From positions 1-17,926 of the forward strand of contig JBAQKP010000116.1 of assembly GCA_049301135.1 (NCBI GenBank): DNA of 17,926 nucleotides. Reading direction: 5' to 3'. Positions 6,363-13,666 of this stretch are shown here, one piece after another (within the stretch, counting starts at the first letter, position 1; each line of letters begins with the position of its first letter). The translations under genes were made by a program, and so were the position numbers. The DNA comes from JAYXXU01 sp049301135. Its GTDB lineage: Bacteria; Pseudomonadota; Gammaproteobacteria; Pseudomonadales; Moraxellaceae. The notes below the pieces were generated by a model. That model saw only the letters and a program-made list of their open reading frames with translations, ran no database searches and was not told the DNA's origin.

Positions 6363-7178
6363 TTAAAAGCTCTGCTGAATAGTCAAGGTTTGCTCGCCGC
6401 GCTGAATTTCGATTTGCGCATTGCGCGTTTGGCGAATTTGTTCGAGTAGCTTGGCATCGTTTTGCGGTTGGCCGAGAGTTTGGCCATTTACCGAGACTAT
6501 CCGATCACCCGCGCGCAAGCCCATTTGATTGCGCAGATTGGCCGGTGCGCCTGCCGTCACCTCATAACCCTGCCCAGTCGCTGCTAGCCCCATACGGGTG
6601 AGATAACTGGCAGGGTTACTGGTCAACTGACTCTGCGCATCGACCAACGCACTATCCACCCGCTCGCTCGGGTTGCTGGGTGGTGCCGACATGCTTGAGG
6701 TAGCTGGTGGATTAGTTGATGGACTGTCTTCGCCAAATTTGAGCGTAACCAAACTGCCATCCGGACGACGCAGCTGCACACGATCCCAACTGACCGTCGC
6801 CACGGTCAGTTGCACATCTTTTAAGGTCTGTCCTACCCGATAACGATCAGCAACGCCATTGAGCAGCAGCATCGCCGATGAACCTGAAGCCGGACGACTG
6901 AGCATCACGCCTTGTAACCGAATTGGCACATTTAATGCTGTCGCAGGTGTGGCCGCTGTTAACTCTGGTCGGTCGATCTTAAACAATTGTACCGCACTGA
7001 TATTGGGCACTGTACTCGGCTGGCTTTGTAATGCAACCTCACGCACCAACGGTGGTTGTGGCGGTGCGGCGAGCAACCAAATCACCGCCGCCATCTGCCA
7101 ACACAGCCATAACAATAACGCCGCCAATAACCACGGTGCAATCGGGTTCAACAGTTGCCACTGAATGCGCCGCAGCAT
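6363..7178 (-). CDS. gspC: Type II secretion system protein GspC
   Basis: GspC is the bitopic inner-membrane clamp that links the inner-membrane platform to the secretin. The 271 residues show an N-terminal membrane segment (about 13-38, WLLAALLLWLCWQMAAVIWLL), a periplasmic homology region (about 55-145, with LQGVMLS, SAMLLLNG, YRVGQTL) that contacts GspD N0, a Ser/Pro linker, and a C-terminal PDZ-like domain (about 185-271, with MGLRAGDRIVSVNGQ). The start is ATG 7178, because GAGG lies six bases upstream; an in-frame GTG one codon earlier (7181) would be only three bases from that site. The start shares a base with the gspN stop (TGATG), so the two are translationally coupled. Confidence 0.92.
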   Translation of the reverse strand: MLRRIQWQLLNPIAPWLLAALLLWLCWQMAAVIWLLAAPPQPPLVREVALQSQPSTVPNISAVQLFKIDRPELTAATPATALNVPIRLQGVMLSRPASGSSAMLLLNGVADRYRVGQTLKDVQLTVATVSWDRVQLRRPDGSLVTLKFGEDSPSTNPPATSSMSAPPSNPSERVDSALVDAQSQLTSNPASYLTRMGLAATGQGYEVTAGAPANLRNQMGLRAGDRIVSVNGQTLGQPQNDAKLLEQIRQTRNAQIEIQRGEQTLTIQQSF

Positions 7179-7933
7179 CACAGACCTCGCAGACTAGAAA
7201 GCGGTTGGCGTGTGGTGACGACTGCGGTATCTAAGCCCGCTTGCCCTCGATAGCCGATCACATTCTGCAACAGCCGCTGGGTCAGTTGTACATCTAACAT
7301 CTGATCGGCCGACACATAAATATCACCCATACGACCATTGGTAGAGTCGGTCAATGCCAAGTGAATGCGCTCACGATCTAAGCCCAACTGGCCAACCAAC
7401 GGCGGCATCGCCGCGCGCTGCGTGCGCCCTTCAAACGGATAGCCCAACGTACCACCACCCCAATTGAGTTGACCATCCACTTGATCAAAACCGTCTTTTT
7501 GATCCACGCGCATGCCTAGCGCATTGATTTGAATCGGACTGTCCGGCCATTGCCACGGCAATACACTGCGTAATGTGGTGGCAGAGATCTGCCCATTGAC
7601 CTGTTTAAGCTGCCAAAACTGCCGTCCAACCACCACCCGACCACTGAGCTGACTGTCCGCAATACTCAGTTCCACATCGGCTGAGACGCGCAGCAACAGC
7701 AGCTCCAGCGGACGCAACTGCCAGCTCAACACCCCTTGCATCTGTTGCGCGTGCCAATCCGCCTGCCCCGCCCAGATATTTCCGGTGACATGATCAATAT
7801 AAGGATTGTTCGGGGCAAACCGCGCCATAATCCATGCAGCGGGCAACTGCAAAACAATAAACACCAGCAGGAAGAATGCTGCAAAAAACCACCAGCGCTT
7901 TCCCAGCTGTTTTGTTGTGGTAGAGGTTGACAC
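7178..7933 (-). CDS. gspN: Type II secretion system protein GspN
   Basis: GspN is a bitopic inner-membrane accessory component of type II secretion, present only in some systems; its exact role is poorly defined. The 251 residues begin with a basic stretch and one membrane segment (about 13-35, WWFFAAFFLLVFIVLQLPAAW). A periplasmic beta-rich domain follows, with NPYIDHVTGNIWAGQADW and WQLRPLELL, resembling GspN proteins. The start codon is GTG at 7933, the only start between the upstream in-frame TGA and the membrane segment; no good ribosome binding site precedes it. It is first in the operon, with a promoter 33 bases upstream. The family call rests on recognisable segments plus the neighbouring gspC and gspD. 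Confidence 0.87.
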   Translation of the reverse strand: MSTSTTTKQLGKRWWFFAAFFLLVFIVLQLPAAWIMARFAPNNPYIDHVTGNIWAGQADWHAQQMQGVLSWQLRPLELLLLRVSADVELSIADSQLSGRVVVGRQFWQLKQVNGQISATTLRSVLPWQWPDSPIQINALGMRVDQKDGFDQVDGQLNWGGGTLGYPFEGRTQRAAMPPLVGQLGLDRERIHLALTDSTNGRMGDIYVSADQMLDVQLTQRLLQNVIGYRGQAGLDTAVVTTRQPLSSLRGL

Positions 7934-7965
7934 GACAAAAAATGCTCAGACACGCAAAGAGCTCG

Positions 7966-7993
7966 ATTATGCGCAACTTTACCTGACAAACAA
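7966..7993 (-). promoter_or_regulatory. Promoter of the gspN-gspC-gspD-FHA operon
   Basis: Minus-strand -35 TTGTTT (7988-7993), 16-base spacer and -10 CATAAT (7966-7971), 32 bases before the gspN GTG. The hns terminator lies just upstream, so this would be the operon's own start. Identified by eye. Confidence 0.55.
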
Positions 7994-8034
7994 ACCCTTT
8001 TCAGTCGCCAATTTTCACGGGTTGTACCCCAAAT

Positions 8035-8064
8035 AAAAAAATGCCTGACAAAGCAGGCATTTTT
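8035..8064 (-). terminator. Rho-independent terminator of the hns-like gene
   Basis: Stem ATGCCTG (8041-8047) with CAGGCAT (8054-8060), loop of six, flanked on the plus strand by A-rich 8035-8040 and T-rich 8061-8064. Read on the minus strand it gives a seven-pair stem extended by A-U pairs and a U-run, 18 bases after the hns stop codon. The symmetry would let it act in both directions. Confidence 0.85.
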
Positions 8065-8081
8065 GGATGCAACGCGGCAAA

Positions 8082-8423
8082 TTATGCGCTGATCAAGAAG
8101 TCTTCTTTTGAGGCACCTGCCGCAATTGCAGCCACCAGCCAACGTGGCTGCTTACCGCGACCTGTCCACGTCTGTGATGCATCTGCGCTGTTGCGATAGC
8201 GTACTTCGACGGGCTTACGGGTGCTGGCTTTACGGGTCGCCTTGCTGCTACGGCCAATCGCAAGTAGTTCATCCAAGCTCACACCGAGATCTTGAGCGAT
8301 TTGCTCGATTTTAGCGTAACCATCTTTTAGATCTTGTTGCTGACGCAACTTAATCATGCTTGATGCGTCTTTGGCGAGTTTTTGCAATTGATCAACAGTC
8401 AGTTGGCTCAGATCCGAATTCAT
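8082..8423 (-). CDS. hns: H-NS family nucleoid-associated protein
   Basis: A small DNA-binding protein that silences AT-rich genes and compacts the nucleoid. The 113 residues comprise an N-terminal helical oligomerisation region (about 1-55, coiled-coil-like LSQLTVDQLQKLAKDASSMI), a basic linker (57-72) and a C-terminal H-NS domain with YRNSADASQTWTGRGKQPRW. The core minor-groove motif lies at 85-93 (TWTGRGKQP), with the invariant R-G-K type loop. The length matches the short H-NS proteins of Acinetobacter rather than the 137 residues of E. coli. The ATG at 8423 is preceded by GGAG. The gene has its own promoter, a structured leader and a terminator, so it is a single-gene unit between ssb and gspN. 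H-NS is often autoregulated; no direct evidence here. Confidence 0.93.
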   Translation of the reverse strand: MNSDLSQLTVDQLQKLAKDASSMIKLRQQQDLKDGYAKIEQIAQDLGVSLDELLAIGRSSKATRKASTRKPVEVRYRNSADASQTWTGRGKQPRWLVAAIAAGASKEDFLISA

Positions 8424-8437
8424 AATGGCTCCATTAT
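8422..8437 (-). promoter_or_regulatory. Palindrome covering the hns ribosome binding site and start codon
   Basis: ATAATGG and CCATTAT flank two bases (8422-8437). On the mRNA the GGAG ribosome binding site and the first bases of the start codon lie in the arms. With so few central bases the RNA hairpin would open at the tip, leaving about five pairs. It could lower translation initiation or mark a DNA site. Confidence 0.45.
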
Positions 8438-8475
8438 CTGGGTAAAGATGGCTTGCTCACACAGCAAAAGCGAGG

Positions 8476-8489
8476 CGGCATAAATGCCG
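8476..8489 (-). other. 5'-terminal stem-loop of the hns transcript
   Basis: CGGCAT (8476-8481) and ATGCCG (8484-8489) form a perfect short inverted repeat. It begins about eight bases downstream of the -10 box, that is, at or within a base or two of the expected transcript 5' end. Such terminal stem-loops protect some mRNAs against 5'-end-dependent decay. No U-run follows, so it is not a terminator of ssb. Confidence 0.45.
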
Positions 8490-8496
8490 ACCCCAC

Positions 8497-8525
8497 ATCA
8501 TAACCAGATTAACCAAGACTGCCAA
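8497..8525 (-). promoter_or_regulatory. Promoter of the hns-like gene
   Basis: Minus-strand -35 TTGGCA (8520-8525), 17-base spacer, -10 TATGAT (8497-8502): close to the sigma-70 consensus with ideal spacing. The implied leader is about 67 bases and contains two inverted repeats. The sequence upstream of the -35 is strongly AT-rich (8526-8552), as expected of an UP element or H-NS binding site. Confidence 0.75.
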
Positions 8526-8558
8526 TCTTAAATATTATATTTGCAATTCAACAACAGA

Positions 8559-9074
8559 TTAAAATGGTAAGTCATCATCCAAATCATTGGCTTGATATTG
8601 CGGCTGAGTCGGTGCGGCTGGGCGACGAGTATCTGCAGCTGGGCGGTTATTCTGCTCAGGCTGACGCGGGCTGTACGGCTCATAATCCTGACCCGAACTC
8701 TCTGGGTTAGAATAGGCTTGGCCACCACCGGCTGGACGGGCGCTATCTAGCATTTGCAGATTATCGCCGCGAATTTCGGTACTATAACGGTCTTGGCCGG
8801 TGGCTTTATCTTGCCATTTACGCGTACGCAAACTGCCTTCAATATAAACTTTGCTGCCTTTTTTCAGATACTGTTGTGCAATTTCGCCCAAGCGATTATT
8901 CAGCACGATTCGATGCCATTCGGTGGCCTCTTTACGCTCGCCGCTATTTTTATCCGTCCATTGCTCACTGGTCGCAATCGAAAACTGCGTCACCGATCCC
9001 CCACTGGGAAACGATTTGGTTTCAGGATCTTGCCCTAATGTACCGACCAAAATGACTTTATTCACACCGCGCAT
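8559..9074 (-). CDS. ssb: Single-stranded DNA-binding protein
   Basis: SSB coats single-stranded DNA and recruits replication and repair enzymes. The 171 residues start MRGVNKVILVGTLGQDPE. They carry an OB-fold (about 1-110, with FSIATSEQW, TEWHRIVLNNRLGEIAQQYLKKGSKVYIEGSLRTRKW and YSTEIRGDNLQML), a Gly/Pro/Gln-rich linker (about 115-160), and the conserved acidic tip DLDDDLPF that binds partner proteins. I chose the ATG at 9074 because GAGGGA (9081-9086) precedes it at the right distance and the next residues match the SSB N-terminus; an in-frame start 12 codons upstream would run through a hairpin. The gene follows the yajR-like transporter with a 70-base gap. Confidence 0.96.
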   Translation of the reverse strand: MRGVNKVILVGTLGQDPETKSFPSGGSVTQFSIATSEQWTDKNSGERKEATEWHRIVLNNRLGEIAQQYLKKGSKVYIEGSLRTRKWQDKATGQDRYSTEIRGDNLQMLDSARPAGGGQAYSNPESSGQDYEPYSPRQPEQNNRPAADTRRPAAPTQPQYQANDLDDDLPF

Positions 9075-9093
9075 GACACTTCCCTCTATATAT

Positions 9094-9109
9094 TGGGCTT
9101 TTGAGCCCA
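9094..9109 (-). other. Hairpin in the ssb leader
   Basis: TGGGCT (9094-9099) and AGCCCA (9104-9109) pair around TTTG, six base pairs, about 20 bases before the ssb start. On the minus strand AATATATAG follows rather than a U-run, so termination is unlikely. TTGTGG (9107-9112) with TATAGA (9085-9090) at a 16-base spacing could be a promoter, but its start point would fall almost on the ATG. Confidence 0.35.
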
Positions 9110-9111
9110 CA

Positions 9112-9130
9112 ACTCTACCTGACTCTACCT
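9112..9130. repeat. Two 9-base direct repeats, one helical turn apart, upstream of ssb
   Basis: ACTCTACCT occurs at 9112-9120 and again at 9122-9130, a 10-base period, in the yajR-ssb gap. The spacing places both copies on the same DNA face, as for tandem activator or repressor half-sites. No known regulator motif is recognised. Confidence 0.45.
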
Positions 9131-9144
9131 TAAAACACTATTGC

Positions 9145-10545
9145 CTAGAGCGCTACTGGATACTCAAGGATTTGCGACAATTCGTGTCGTCCTGCTTCAC
9201 CCAATTGCCGTTTGTCGATTTTGAGGTAAGCAATTTTTTGCTCCAACAAAATCACCACGTCCTCTACTCCTTGCACAGCCAGCAAGCGCGACATCCATAG
9301 CTGCTCTTGACTGCCACTGAGGGTCTGAAGCACGGGCTGCGGCTGTGATAAGGCGCTGGGTAAACGCACCGCCAAACTGGACAAATACGGCGGCGAACTC
9401 AGACGACGCGCACTCAACCACCAAATCACACACAATCCGGTTAATACTGCCCACGCGGTCTGAATCGACACAAAGGTCAATAACTGGCCGCCAAGCACAC
9501 CACCCGCAAATGCCCCTAAAAACTGACTAGAGGCATTTAACCCCATCGCAGTGGCACGACTGGCGACTGGCGCACGCTTGGCCAGCCAAGACGGTAATAA
9601 CGCTTCAATTAAATTAAATGCAATAAAAAACAGTGCCAATCCCAATACCAAGCCCCATGCGTGGCCATCAAGTGCCATTAATAACGTCATGGACAGACCG
9701 ATCAACAGTACTCCGAACATAAATATACGCTGCATTTGCTGCTTGGACTCAGCCACAATAATCGCTGGAATCGCCAAAACAAATCCCAGTAATAACAGCG
9801 GCAAATACAACCAGCCATGCTGGTTAATCGGCAGGTTTAACTGTTGAATTAACTGCATTGGCAACAGCACAAACACCGCGGTCATCAACAAATGCAGCAC
9901 AAAAATCGAAAAATGCAATCGATTCAAATCAGGAATGTTTAATACAGTGTGCAATTGCTGGCGGTAGGACACGGGGATTTGCTTAATCAGCCGCTGCGGG
10001 GTCGGCACCAGCCATAATAAACCAATCGCTAAAATCGCCGCCACACTGGTCAACCAAAACAAACCACTCAAGCCAATCTGGCTGGTCAGCAGCGGCCCTA
10101 AACTAAACGCCACAATAAACGATAATGCAATGGTCATACCCATCGCCGCCATCGCTTTACCACGCTGCTCCTCGCGGGTCACATCAGCGAGTAAGGCCAT
10201 CACAATCGCCGATACCGCACCACAGCCCGCCACGGCGCGACCCAAAATCACCCAAGCAATATGATCGGCACAGGCGGCGATCGCACCGCCCAGTGCAAAA
10301 ACCAGCAGACCCAAAACAATCAGTGGCTTACGTGCAAATCGATCCGCCAGTAAACTCATCGGGATCTGCAACAAGGCTTGCGTTAAGCCATAGATGCCAA
10401 TCGCCAGACCGAGTAATGCAGGCGTTGCACCATGATACTGCTGACCATACACCGCAAATACCGGCACAATCATAAACAGACCCAGCATGCGCAATGCAAA
10501 AATACTGCCCAGCGCAGCGGTGGCACGACGTTCAGAGCCATTCAT
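9145..10545 (-). CDS. yajR: YajR-like MFS transporter with C-terminal YAM domain
   Basis: A 466-residue major facilitator with about 12 membrane segments in residues 12-385. It opens GSERRATAALGSIFALRMLG and carries IGIYGLTQALLQIP, both very close to E. coli YajR. Motif A is SLLADRFARKP (64-74). The cytoplasmic C-terminal part (about 395-466, with GVEDVVILLEQKIAYLKID) fits the small ferredoxin-like YAM domain that sets YajR apart from other drug:H+ antiporters. The substrate is unknown; proton-coupled export is inferred from the family. The ATG at 10545 has only a weak ribosome binding site. A perfect TATAAT stands about 40 bases upstream. The gene is transcribed divergently from uvrA and precedes ssb on the same strand. 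Confidence 0.88.
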   Translation of the reverse strand: MNGSERRATAALGSIFALRMLGLFMIVPVFAVYGQQYHGATPALLGLAIGIYGLTQALLQIPMSLLADRFARKPLIVLGLLVFALGGAIAACADHIAWVILGRAVAGCGAVSAIVMALLADVTREEQRGKAMAAMGMTIALSFIVAFSLGPLLTSQIGLSGLFWLTSVAAILAIGLLWLVPTPQRLIKQIPVSYRQQLHTVLNIPDLNRLHFSIFVLHLLMTAVFVLLPMQLIQQLNLPINQHGWLYLPLLLLGFVLAIPAIIVAESKQQMQRIFMFGVLLIGLSMTLLMALDGHAWGLVLGLALFFIAFNLIEALLPSWLAKRAPVASRATAMGLNASSQFLGAFAGGVLGGQLLTFVSIQTAWAVLTGLCVIWWLSARRLSSPPYLSSLAVRLPSALSQPQPVLQTLSGSQEQLWMSRLLAVQGVEDVVILLEQKIAYLKIDKRQLGEAGRHELSQILEYPVAL

Positions 10546-10744
10546 GCAACGATCACCCGTCGAAAGCGAAAAGTACGGCGCGGATTATACGCGCAACCGC
10601 ACAACAGCGCGGCATTCAATCGTGGCACGACGCGTCTGTTTTACCGATTCATCGGATTGTTCACGCTTTCCCACTTGATCAGCGCGCAATCATCGCCACA
10701 ATAGCGCAGAGCTTTTTTGCCCACAGCCGCCGAGTCCTTGATCC
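10546..10744. promoter_or_regulatory. Divergent regulatory region between yajR and uvrA
   Basis: This is a 199-base non-coding stretch. On the minus strand a consensus -10 TATAAT (10584-10589) is followed by a GC-rich discriminator and faces yajR, but no good -35 is seen at 16-18 bases. On the plus strand no convincing uvrA promoter stands out; TTGATC at 10675-10680 is the best -35 candidate, with a poor -10. I see no E. coli-type LexA box (CTGT-N8-ACAG), consistent with families that lack LexA. Confidence 0.45.
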
Positions 10745-13579
10745 ATGAGCCAATCGCACATTCGTATTCGCGGCGCACGCACGCATAACCTGAAAAACAT
10801 CTCTTTGGATATTCCGCGCGATCAGTTTGTGGTGATTACCGGTTTGTCAGGCTCAGGCAAGTCCTCCTTGGCCTTTGATACCTTGTACGCCGAAGGCCAG
10901 CGCCGCTATGTCGAGTCACTATCGGCGTATGCGCGGCAGTTTTTAAGCCAGATGGAAAAGCCCGATGTCGATAGCATCGAAGGTTTGTCGCCCGCGATTG
11001 CCATCGAACAAAAATCCACCAGCCATAATCCACGCTCGACGGTCGGCACAATCACTGAAATTTATGACTATTTGCGCTTGTTATACGCGCGAGTTGGTAC
11101 ACCATACTGCCCTGAACACGACCTGCCGATGGTGGCGCAGACCATCAGCGAAATGGTCGATCAAGTCAATTCACTGCCCGAGGGCACACCGCTGATGCTG
11201 CTCGCGCCGGTGGTGCGTGACCGTAAAGGCGAACACAGCGGCTTGTTTGATCAGTTGCGTGGGCAAGGCTTTGTGCGAGTGAGGATCAATGGCGAGCTCT
11301 ATGACCTCGACGACGCGCCAACACTGGATAAAAAGAAAAAGCACCAGATCGAAGTGGTGGTAGATCGTTTTAAGGTGCGTGACGACCTCGGTAATCGTGT
11401 CGCTGAATCGTTTGAAACCGCGCTGCGGCTCGGCGATGATCTGGTGTATTTGCACTTTATCGATGGCAGTCAGGCCGACCGTGTGCTGTCGGCACGCCAT
11501 AGCTGTCCGGTCTGTGATCGGGCGGTCGGTGAGCTTGAGCCGCGTTTGTTTTCCTTTAACAATCCGTACGGCGCGTGTCCGGTCTGTGATGGTCTGGGGC
11601 ATCGGCATTATTTTGCTGCCGAAAAACTGATCAGTAATCCTGATCTGTCGATCAATCAAGGTGCGATTCGCGGCTGGGATCGGCAGCGGCCGTATTATTT
11701 TCGGATTCTGCTGACGGTCGCCGAACATTACGGCATCGACTGTGACTTGCCGTGGGCGGATCTGTCTAAACTGCAACACAACATCCTGCTGAATGGCTCT
11801 GGCAAGGACAAAATCGACTTTCGCTACACCGATGAACGTGGCCGCGTGCAAAGTCGTGTGCAGGTGTTTGAAGGCGTGCTGCCGTATTTGGAGCGCCGCT
11901 TTAAAGAAACTGAAAGTAACTTGGTGCGCGACGAGCTATCACAGTATCTGTCGCATGCGACCTGTGACGCATGCGGCGGCTCACGCCTTAACGAAATCGC
12001 CCGCCATGTCAAAGTCGCTGATGTCGCGCTGCCAGAAATCATCAGCAAGTCGATTGGCGATGCAACGCTGTACTATCAATCGCTGAGTCTAGACGGCGCA
12101 AAAGGTGAAGTCGCCGATAAAATCTTTAAAGAAATCCGCGAGCGTTTGCAGTTTTTGGTCAGCGTGGGGCTGAATTATCTGAGTTTGGCACGTTCTGCTG
12201 ACAGCTTGTCGGGCGGTGAGGCGCAGCGGATTCGGTTGGCGTCGCAGATCGGCGCGGGTTTGATGGGCGTGATGTATGTGCTGGATGAGCCGTCGATTGG
12301 TCTGCATCAGCGCGACAATGACCGCCTACTACAAACCCTAATTCGGCTGCGTGATCTGGGCAACACCGTGTTGGTGGTCGAGCATGATGAGGACGCGATT
12401 CGCGCCGCCGATCATATTATTGATATTGGCGTGGGTGCGGGCATTCATGGCGGGCGGATTATCGCCGAAGGCACAGCGGCCGAAATCGCCGCCAATCCCG
12501 ACTCACTGACCGGCAAATACCTGTCGGGCGAACTGTCGATTGCTGTTCCGAGCGAACGGCATCAGCCTGATCCCGAGCAGCAACTGACCTTAAAAGGCGC
12601 ATCCGGCAACAATCTACAACAGGTCACGCTGAATCTGCCGCTTGGCCTGCTGACCTGTATCACCGGCGTGTCAGGTTCAGGTAAATCGACCCTGATCAAC
12701 CGCACCTTGATGCCGCTGGCCGCCACGCAACTGAACGGCGCGACCACACTGACCGCTGCGCCATTTCAGGCGATTGTCGGCTTACAGCAGCTGGATAAAA
12801 TGGTGGATATTGACCAAAGCCCGATTGGTCGCACCCCACGCAGTAATCCGGCGACCTATACCGGCCTGTTTACCCCGATTCGGGAATTGTTTGCCCAGAC
12901 ACCGGAAGCCCGCGCCCGTGGTTATGCGGCGGGGCGTTTTTCCTTTAATGTCAAAGGCGGTCGCTGTGAAGCCTGTGAAGGTGACGGCGTACTCAAAGTC
13001 GCGATGCACTTTTTGCCTGACATGTATGTGCCGTGCGATGTCTGTCACAGCAAGCGCTATAACCGCGAAACCTTAGAGGTGCATTACAAGGGCAAAAACA
13101 TCTCGGATGTGCTGCACATGACGGTGGAGGATGCGGCGGAGTTTTTTGCGGCGATTCCGAGCATTCATCGCAAGTTGGACACGTTGATTCAGGTCGGTTT
13201 GGGTTATATTCGGCTCGGTCAGGCGGCGACCACGTTATCCGGTGGTGAGGCGCAACGGGTCAAGCTGGCGCGCGAGTTGGCCAAGCGGGATACCGGCAAG
13301 ACTTTGTATATATTGGATGAGCCGACCACCGGTTTGCACTTCCATGATATTGCGAAGCTGCTCGAAATCTTGCATAGCTTGCGCGACAAGGGCAACACGG
13401 TGGTGGTGATTGAGCATAATTTGGATGTGATCAAGACGGCGGATTGGGTGATTGATCTGGGGCCTGAAGGCGGTGCGGGTGGCGGTTTGATTATTGCTGA
13501 AGGGACACCGGAGCAAGTCGCGCAGGTCGAAGCGTCGTTTACAGGGCAGTTTTTAAAAGGGTTGTTGCAGATCGCATAA
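10745..13579 (+). CDS. uvrA: Excinuclease ABC subunit A
   Basis: UvrA is the damage-sensing ATPase of nucleotide excision repair; it dimerises and loads UvrB at lesions. The 944 residues are the full family length. First ATPase half: Walker A GLSGSGKS (33-40), zinc-binding CPVC and CPVC pairs near 254 and 279, signature LSGGEAQRIRL, Walker B VLDEPSIGLHQRD. Second half: Walker A GVSGSGKS (about 640), zinc module CEAC...CDVC, signature LSGGEAQRVKL, Walker B ILDEPTTGLHFHD. The UvrB-binding and insertion domains lie between Walker A and signature of the first half. The ATG at 10745 has only a weak ribosome binding site (GAG about 11 bases upstream). The start fits the family N-terminus (IRIRGARTHNLKNI). 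It is transcribed alone, divergent from yajR and convergent with vapBC. Confidence 0.98.
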   Translation: MSQSHIRIRGARTHNLKNISLDIPRDQFVVITGLSGSGKSSLAFDTLYAEGQRRYVESLSAYARQFLSQMEKPDVDSIEGLSPAIAIEQKSTSHNPRSTVGTITEIYDYLRLLYARVGTPYCPEHDLPMVAQTISEMVDQVNSLPEGTPLMLLAPVVRDRKGEHSGLFDQLRGQGFVRVRINGELYDLDDAPTLDKKKKHQIEVVVDRFKVRDDLGNRVAESFETALRLGDDLVYLHFIDGSQADRVLSARHSCPVCDRAVGELEPRLFSFNNPYGACPVCDGLGHRHYFAAEKLISNPDLSINQGAIRGWDRQRPYYFRILLTVAEHYGIDCDLPWADLSKLQHNILLNGSGKDKIDFRYTDERGRVQSRVQVFEGVLPYLERRFKETESNLVRDELSQYLSHATCDACGGSRLNEIARHVKVADVALPEIISKSIGDATLYYQSLSLDGAKGEVADKIFKEIRERLQFLVSVGLNYLSLARSADSLSGGEAQRIRLASQIGAGLMGVMYVLDEPSIGLHQRDNDRLLQTLIRLRDLGNTVLVVEHDEDAIRAADHIIDIGVGAGIHGGRIIAEGTAAEIAANPDSLTGKYLSGELSIAVPSERHQPDPEQQLTLKGASGNNLQQVTLNLPLGLLTCITGVSGSGKSTLINRTLMPLAATQLNGATTLTAAPFQAIVGLQQLDKMVDIDQSPIGRTPRSNPATYTGLFTPIRELFAQTPEARARGYAAGRFSFNVKGGRCEACEGDGVLKVAMHFLPDMYVPCDVCHSKRYNRETLEVHYKGKNISDVLHMTVEDAAEFFAAIPSIHRKLDTLIQVGLGYIRLGQAATTLSGGEAQRVKLARELAKRDTGKTLYILDEPTTGLHFHDIAKLLEILHSLRDKGNTVVVIEHNLDVIKTADWVIDLGPEGGAGGGLIIAEGTPEQVAQVEASFTGQFLKGLLQIA

Positions 13580-13591
13580 CATACTCACGGG

Positions 13592-13617
13592 GTCGCGCTT
13601 GATGATTCGGGCGCGAC
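13592..13617 (+). other. Stem-loop after uvrA
   Basis: GTCGCGC (13592-13598) and GCGCGAC (13611-13617) form seven perfect GC-rich pairs with a 12-base loop, 12 bases past the uvrA stop. No U-run follows on either strand, so it may block 3' exonucleases or assist factor-dependent termination rather than act as an intrinsic terminator. Confidence 0.45.
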
Positions 13618-13630
13618 AACTAGATCTTAA

Positions 13631-13666
13631 GAAAAATAGAACCTATACGTCCTCAGTTCTAATTTT
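13631..13666 (-). terminator. Weak candidate terminator of vapBC
   Basis: On the minus strand TTAGAAC (13662-13656) and GTTCTA (13642-13637) pair around a 13-base loop, followed by TTTTT (13636-13632). The vapC stop codon lies in the left arm. The stem is short and AT-rich, so efficiency is doubtful. Confidence 0.35.

Noticed and set aside
9075..9110. Upstream in-frame ATG for ssb
   Set aside because: The extra twelve codons run through a hairpin and the ribosome binding site of the better ATG at 9074, and SSB proteins begin near MRGVNK.
10546..10744. SOS/LexA box shared by uvrA and yajR
   Set aside because: No CTGT-N8-ACAG sequence was found in the divergent region; the family is thought to lack LexA.
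11171..11851. A 226-codon minus-strand frame opposite uvrA
   Set aside because: It is antisense to conserved UvrA sequence, with no ribosome binding site or recognisable motif.
13592..13617. Intrinsic terminator of uvrA
   Set aside because: The GC-rich stem is real but no U-run follows on either strand, so I list it only as a stem-loop.
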